A stretch of 64,000 nucleotides of DNA. It comes from Pseudomonas nitroreducens (GTDB taxonomy: Bacteria; Pseudomonadota; Gammaproteobacteria; Pseudomonadales; Pseudomonadaceae). A model generated the notes under the pieces. That model was not told the DNA's origin, searched no databases, and was given only the letters and a program-made list of their open reading frames with translations. The stretch is taken from positions 1 through 64,000 of the forward strand of contig NZ_JACHLI010000028.1 in assembly GCF_014204515.1 (NCBI RefSeq), written 5' to 3'. Made by a program: the position numbers and the translations under genes. Shown here in pieces: positions 59,778-64,000 of this stretch; the first letter of the stretch is position 1, and each line of letters begins with the position of its first letter.

Positions 59778-61956
59778 ATGCGTCTGCACGGACTCACCCT
59801 GCTGGCCCTGATCACCGGCTGCCTCGCCGTGCAGGAAGCGCGCGCGAGCAGCGACGACTCCTGCTACCCCAGCTGGAACCTCAAGCGCGACTCGCTGGAC
59901 GTGTGCAACAACCTGCCGTTCCTGAGTCCGGGCAACGACAGCCGGGTCAACCTGCAGCTGCTGCTGGCCGATGCTGGCCAGGCGAGTATCCCCAACCGCG
60001 CCCTGTCGGACGACGAACAGCAGCTGGGCTACGGCCAGGTGCCGTTCCCGCTGGCGCGCTGGAGCGAGGGCGCAGCGGCCGGCGAGTCCACCACCGGCAA
60101 TGCCAGCACCGCCCAACTGGCCGACCTGGCCGCGCGCATCGGCCTGCCGGCGGACAGCCTGCCCGCCACGGCCGACAGCTTCGCCAGCGGCGAAGGCAGC
60201 CGCTGCCGCAGCAACAACGTCGACACCGCCCGCGATTTCCTCAGCCAGCTGCTGCTGACCGACAGCCTCACCGGCACCGACCGCCAGGGGCTCGCCGGTG
60301 CGCGCCTGACCCTGCTGGGTGCCTGCCAGTGGGACGAGACCCAGCTCAGCGTGCTGCTGCCCGGCGACCTGCAGGGCGCCCAGGCCAAGGCCTACCGCAG
60401 CTACCTGAAGGGCGCGGCGGACTTCTACAGCGGGCGCTTCGGCGAGGCGCTGAAATCCTTCCGTGGACTGCTGGAGAGCGATCAGCCCTGGCTGAAGGAA
60501 ACCGCGCGCTACATGGTCGCCCGTGCGCTGCTCAACCAGGCGCAGCAGAATGCCTTCGACGAGATGGGCTACCCGGACCTGCGCAAGGTCGACAAGAAGC
60601 TCCTCGCCCAGGCCGAGACCGCGCTGGGCGACTACCTCAAGGCTTATCCACAGGGGCAGTACGCCGCCTCGGCCCAGGGCCTGGTGCGCCGCGTCTACTG
60701 GCTGATGAGCGACGAATCGCGGCTGGCCGGCGAGTACGCCGCGCTGTTCTCCCGAGAAGATGCCGACGACCTCGCCCAGCTGGTGCAGGAAGTCGACAAC
60801 AAGCTGCTGGTCACCGCCCACCCGGCCGACGTGCGCGATGCGCGCCTGCTGGCGGTACTCGACCTGATGCAGATGCGTCACCGCGACTCCAGCGAACCCC
60901 GCGCCCTGGACAGCGCCGGCCTGGCGGCGCAGAAGGACCTGTTCGCCAAGTACCCCGGCCTGCACGACTACCTGACGGCGGCCTACCAGCTGTATGTCGA
61001 GGAAAATCCCGAGCAGGCGCTGCAATCCCTGCCCGAGCAACTGCCCTCCAGGCTCGACTACCTCGCCTTCAGCCAGCAGACCCTGCGCGGCTTCGCCCTG
61101 GAGGCCGGTAACGACTGGATCGGCGCCGAGAAGCTCTGGCTGCGCCTGTTGCCGCTCGCCGCTCGCCGAGCAGCCGCTGCAGCGCGAGCAGCTGGAGCTG
61201 GCGCTGGCCTTCAACTACGAGCGCAGCGACCGCCTGGTGAAGGTGTTCGCCGAGGGCTCGCCGGTGCGCACGCCGATCATCCGCGAAATCCTCCTGCGCC
61301 ACATCGCCGGCCCCGAGCTGCTGCGCCAGCAGGCGAAATCCACCGGCGTCTCGGTGGAGGAGCGCGATACCGCGCTGTTCGCCCTGCTCTACAAGGACCT
61401 GCTGCACGGCCAGTACCAGGCCTATATCGACGACCTCGCGCTGCTGCCCACCGACGGCAGCGGCAAGCCGCTGGGCGCCAGCATCGGCTACCTCTACGGC
61501 AGCCTGCCGCTGTCGCTGTTCCAGTGGCCGGGCGGCAAGAACGACACCGGCTACGAATGCCCGGCCATCGTCGACATCGCCCGTGACCTGCAACAGAACC
61601 CGCAGCCGCCCCGGGCACTGAACTGCCTGGGCGAGTTCATCCTGCGCAACAACCTCGACGGTTTCCCCCTGGATACCCAGCCCAGCCAGCGCGAGCTGGG
61701 CGGCGGCGAGTCGCTGTTCGCCGGCAGCGCCTATTCGCGCATGGACGGCTACCTCAAGGTCATCGCCGACAAGCAGGCGCCGGAAGAGGACCGCGCCTAC
61801 GCGCTGTTCCGCGCCATCAACTGCTACGCGCCCAGCGGCTTCAACGGCTGCGGCAACCAGGACATTGCCCCGGCGCAGCGCAAGCAGTGGTTCCGCGCCC
61901 TCAAGGGGCAATACTCGGCGACGCCCTGGGCCAAGGCCCTGAAGTACTACTGGTAA
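59778..61956 (+). pseudogene. Large exported protein, frameshifted by a 7-bp tandem duplication
   Basis: The gene begins with a signal peptide (LTLLALITGCLAVQEARA) and reads as a helical, TPR-like protein rich in YSGRFGEALKSFRGLL-type repeats. Near 61150 the frame breaks: GCCGCTC is present twice in tandem (61151-61157, 61158-61164). Removing one copy joins LWLRLLPLAEQPLQREQLEL and gives a continuous 723-residue product ending in WAKALKYYW. After the break the second frame stays protein-like (FNYERSDRLVKVFAEGSPVR). As written, the plus frame runs into a non-coding tail to 61586. It may be a true mutation, a phase-variable site or a sequencing error. Function unknown; periplasmic location likely. 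Confidence 0.85.
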
Positions 61957-61960
61957 GCCC

Positions 61961-62668
61961 GTGCGGCGCGTCCTGGCCCTGACCCTGGCGCTGTTCGCCG
62001 GCCACGCCAGCGCCGCCGTGGTGGACGCCGCCGGGCATGATGCCTTCTGGCTGTGGAGCGGCGTCGCGCCGCAGCCGGTGCTGGCCGGGGCACGCACCCT
62101 CTATGTGTTGCAGGGACAGGTCAGCGCACCGCGCCACCGCGATGGCCGCGCCCACCTGATCGCCCAGGGTATCGCCATCCCGCGCCTGAAGCAGGGCGAG
62201 GTCTGGGTGGTCTACCGCGCCCACACCCTGCGCTGGAACGAGGACATCTACCGCACCCTGCTGTCCCAGCTGCGCCGCTGGCGCGCGGCCGGCAACCCGG
62301 TGGTCGGCGTGCAGATCGACTTCGATGCGCGCACGCGCTACCTGAACGAGTACGTCGACTTCCTCCAGGACCTGCGTACGCGCCTGCCGAAGGATTGCCG
62401 GCTGAGCATCACCGGGCTGATGGACTGGGGCAGCAACGCCGCGCCGGAAACCCTCAACCGCCTGGCCGGGGTGGTGGACGAGGTGGTGGTGCAGACCTAC
62501 CAGGGGCGCCACACCATCCCCAACTACCAGGCCTACCTGCCACGCGTGGCGCGACTGCAGCTGCCCTTCCGCATTGGCCTGGCGCAGTACGGGCAGTGGC
62601 AGGCACCGGACTACCTGGCGAAGAGTCGGTGGTTCAGGGGCTATGTGGTGTTTTTGCAGAATCCATAA
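61961..62668 (+). CDS. DUF3142-type exported protein
   Basis: 235 residues from a GTG at 61961, 4 bp after the frameshifted gene. Signal peptide (VLALTLALFAGHASAA), then a TIM-barrel-like domain with VVGVQIDFDARTRYLNEYVD, LSITGLMDWGSNAAPETL and VVDEVVVQTYQGRHT. This pattern matches DUF3142 proteins, which look like glycoside-hydrolase relatives of unknown activity. It is probably co-transcribed with the upstream gene. Confidence 0.78.
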   Translation: MRRVLALTLALFAGHASAAVVDAAGHDAFWLWSGVAPQPVLAGARTLYVLQGQVSAPRHRDGRAHLIAQGIAIPRLKQGEVWVVYRAHTLRWNEDIYRTLLSQLRRWRAAGNPVVGVQIDFDARTRYLNEYVDFLQDLRTRLPKDCRLSITGLMDWGSNAAPETLNRLAGVVDEVVVQTYQGRHTIPNYQAYLPRVARLQLPFRIGLAQYGQWQAPDYLAKSRWFRGYVVFLQNP

Positions 62669-62687
62669 CCGCGCAGGTTGGAATCGG

Positions 62688-62759
62688 GTAGGGCGCATAA
62701 CGCTTCGGGCGTTATCCGCCATCGTGGCGGATAACCCGTTCCGGGTTATGCGCCCTACA
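62688..62759. repeat. Type C palindromic repeat
   Basis: GTAGGGCGCATAACGC ... GGGTTATGCGCCCTAC with two inner hairpins (CGCTTCGGGCG, CCCGTTCCGGG). First element of a 459-bp gene-free repeat island (62669-63127). Confidence 0.85.
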
Positions 62760-62798
62760 GTCAGCAGGGGGCGTGTTGATGGTGCGGGCGGTGGGTCG

Positions 62799-62895
62799 AT
62801 CGCGGACGGAGTCCGCTCCTGCGCTCGCCTGAGGTTTCGTCGTACGGCCCGTACGCGATGGCGTTCACCCGTAGGAGCGGACTCCGTCCGCGAGG
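62799..62895. repeat. Two type D repeat arms in reversed order
   Basis: The arm ending CGGAGTCCGCTCC (62799-62823) comes first and the GTAGGAGCGGACTCCGTCC arm (62871-62895) second, the opposite of the copies at 25204 and 43114. They still pair with each other. Confidence 0.75.
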
Positions 62896-62922
62896 CTTGC
62901 CGCCAGCAGAGAACTCGACCCC

Positions 62923-63003
62923 GTAGGATGGGTGGAGCCTAAGCGATACCCATGCTGCCAGCGCCCGGACTGATGGCTATCGCTGCGCTCCACGCCATCC
63001 TAC
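62923..63003. repeat. Type E palindromic repeat
   Basis: GTAGGATGGGTGGAGC and CTCCACGCCATCCTAC (one base extra relative to 54871). Confidence 0.78.
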
Positions 63004-63032
63004 GTTCGAGCCGGACGGCTGGTGAGGCAGGT

Positions 63033-63108
63033 GTAGGAGCGAGCTTGCTCGCGAACCGCGCAGCCCCCGAGCTGCCGGTCAATCCGTTCGCGAGCAGGAT
63101 CGCTCTAC
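63033..63108. repeat. Type A REP-like repeat
   Basis: GTAGGAGCGAGCTTGCTCGC at left; the right arm is degenerate (TTCGCGAGCAGGATCGCTC). It lies 20 bp from the end of trhP and may help end its transcript. Confidence 0.78.
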
Positions 63109-63127
63109 AGGGTATGCATCGGCGCGA

Positions 63128-64000
63128 TCAACTGCCGCCACACCCGCACTTGCCGCAATCGTTGCCACAACCGCCGGCCGCTGACTCGCGCGCATCCCGC
63201 GTGGAGCAGCCACGGAGATTGCGCATCAGCAGGGCGTATTGCAGGTCCAGTTCCTCGGGCAGCGGGATATGCACCACATGCCCGTCACCCGGCGCGACGC
63301 CGATGGCTTCGCCGCGATTGTTCTCCATGGCGTGGAGACGGAAGGTGCGGTTGCCAGCCGGGGTCATCAGCTCGACGCTGTCTCCGACTTCGAAGCGATT
63401 CTTCACCCGCACCTCGGCCAGGCCATTGCGCCGCTCGCCGGTGAACTCCCCAACGAACTGCTGGCGCTCGGACAGCGAGTGGCCGTACTGGTAGTTCTGG
63501 TACTCGTCGTGCACGTGGCGGCGCAGGAAGCCCTCGGTGTAGCCGCGGTGGGCGAGGGACTCCAAGGTGTCCATCAGGCCGCGGTCGAAGGTGCGACCGG
63601 CGACGGCATCGTCGATGGCCTGGCGGTAGGCCTGGGCGGTGCGCGCGACGTAGTAGTGGGACTTGGTGCGGCCCTCGATCTTCAGCGAATGCACGCCCAT
63701 CTGCGCCAGACGCTGCACATGCTGGATGGCGCGCAGGTCCTTGGAATTCATGATGTAGGTACCGTGCTCGTCCTCGAAGGCCTCCATCAATTCGCCGGGG
63801 CGGTCGCCTTCTTCGAGCAGGACGATGTCCTTCGATGGCGCGCCGATGCCCAGGGTCGGCTCGACTTTGCGCACCGCGTGGCCCAATTCGTCCTCGTGGG
63901 CGGCGTGGGTCTGGTATTCCCAGCGGCAGGCGTTGGTGCAGGTGCCCTGGTTGGGGTCGCGACGGTTGATGTAGCCCGACAGCAGGCAGCGCCCGGAGTA
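63128..64000 (-). CDS. trhP: U32 family tRNA hydroxylation protein, C-terminal part
   Basis: Partial: the 5' end lies beyond the right edge. The visible 290 residues begin at YSGRCLLSGYINRRDPNQG and include the Cys-rich CTNACRWEY of the U32 signature, then DLRAIQHVQRLAQMGVHSLK and IEGRTKSHYYVA. TrhP (YegQ) works in prephenate-dependent hydroxylation of U34 in tRNAs. The end is unusual, with a Cys/Gly-rich tail (GGCGNDCGKCGCGGS). The assignment as YegQ/TrhP rather than another U32 protein follows the DxP-tail length and is likely but not certain. Confidence 0.85.
   Translation of the reverse strand, partial: YSGRCLLSGYINRRDPNQGTCTNACRWEYQTHAAHEDELGHAVRKVEPTLGIGAPSKDIVLLEEGDRPGELMEAFEDEHGTYIMNSKDLRAIQHVQRLAQMGVHSLKIEGRTKSHYYVARTAQAYRQAIDDAVAGRTFDRGLMDTLESLAHRGYTEGFLRRHVHDEYQNYQYGHSLSERQQFVGEFTGERRNGLAEVRVKNRFEVGDSVELMTPAGNRTFRLHAMENNRGEAIGVAPGDGHVVHIPLPEELDLQYALLMRNLRGCSTRDARESAAGGCGNDCGKCGCGGS

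Noticed and set aside
62688..63108. Possible CRISPR array
   Set aside because: The repeated units are different palindromic families at uneven spacing; there are no equal direct repeats with unique spacers and no cas genes.

Overview
The window is high-GC, densely packed bacterial DNA that reads as chromosome of a Pseudomonas close to the P. aeruginosa / P. nitroreducens / P. citronellolis side of the genus. The evidence is the arginine-transaminase genes aruI-aruH, a MifS/MifR-type two-component pair, uvrD, a nor gene set with Dnr, and several families of dispersed palindromic repeats typical of Pseudomonas intergenic regions. Gene-order comparisons with P. aeruginosa are from memory, not from a search. 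Relative to that species the blocks look rearranged, and two of them (surface glycan, nitrite reduction) have unusual content.

Layout. 1-11.5 kb: an operon of enoyl-CoA hydratase, acyl-CoA dehydrogenase, ADP-forming acyl-CoA synthetase, aruI, aruH, an aldehyde dehydrogenase and a quinone reductase, then a LysR regulator. A candidate structured small RNA lies on the minus strand between the reductase and the regulator. 11.5-19.2 kb: a small exported peptide, a membrane protein, mifR-mifS, an alpha/beta hydrolase and pdxY. 19.4-28.4 kb: YqaA-type and Kef-type membrane proteins, a thioesterase, and an amine or amino-acid catabolic set (SDR, glutamine-synthetase-like ligase, class III aminotransferase, SDR, GntR regulator) with two palindromic operators 63 bp apart. 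28.4-32.8 kb: a short signal peptidase I, a lipoprotein, an SMI1/KNR4 protein, a Tim44-domain protein and a second antiporter.

32.8-43.1 kb is the most accessory-looking block: a Wzm-Wzt exporter facing a sulfotransferase, two related glycosyltransferases (the second fused to a methyltransferase that also has its own internal ribosome binding site), two tandem acyltransferase-3 proteins, a 2OG-Fe(II) dioxygenase and an exported sulfatase. Together they suggest export and sulfation, acylation and hydroxylation of a surface glycan. 43.2-48.4 kb: uvrD and a GGDEF/EAL protein.

48.4-59.5 kb is a denitrification island: cytochrome c551 (nirM), nirQ-norE-norF, norCB, norD, dnrP-dnr-ytfE, a second Crp/Fnr regulator, and nirV-nirK. 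No cd1 nitrite reductase (nirS) is present; the copper enzyme NirK serves instead. Four promoters carry a Dnr/Anr box placed exactly 33 bp (centre to centre) from a -10-like hexamer, so the island can be read as one Dnr regulon. 59.7-64 kb: a large exported protein gene broken by a 7-bp tandem duplication, a DUF3142 protein, a repeat-rich island, and the C-terminal part of the U32 protein TrhP running off the window.

The intergenic spaces hold at least five palindromic repeat families. In five places a repeat is interrupted by an insert of exactly 14 nt belonging to one of two related sequence types, which I regard as the least explained structure in the window.
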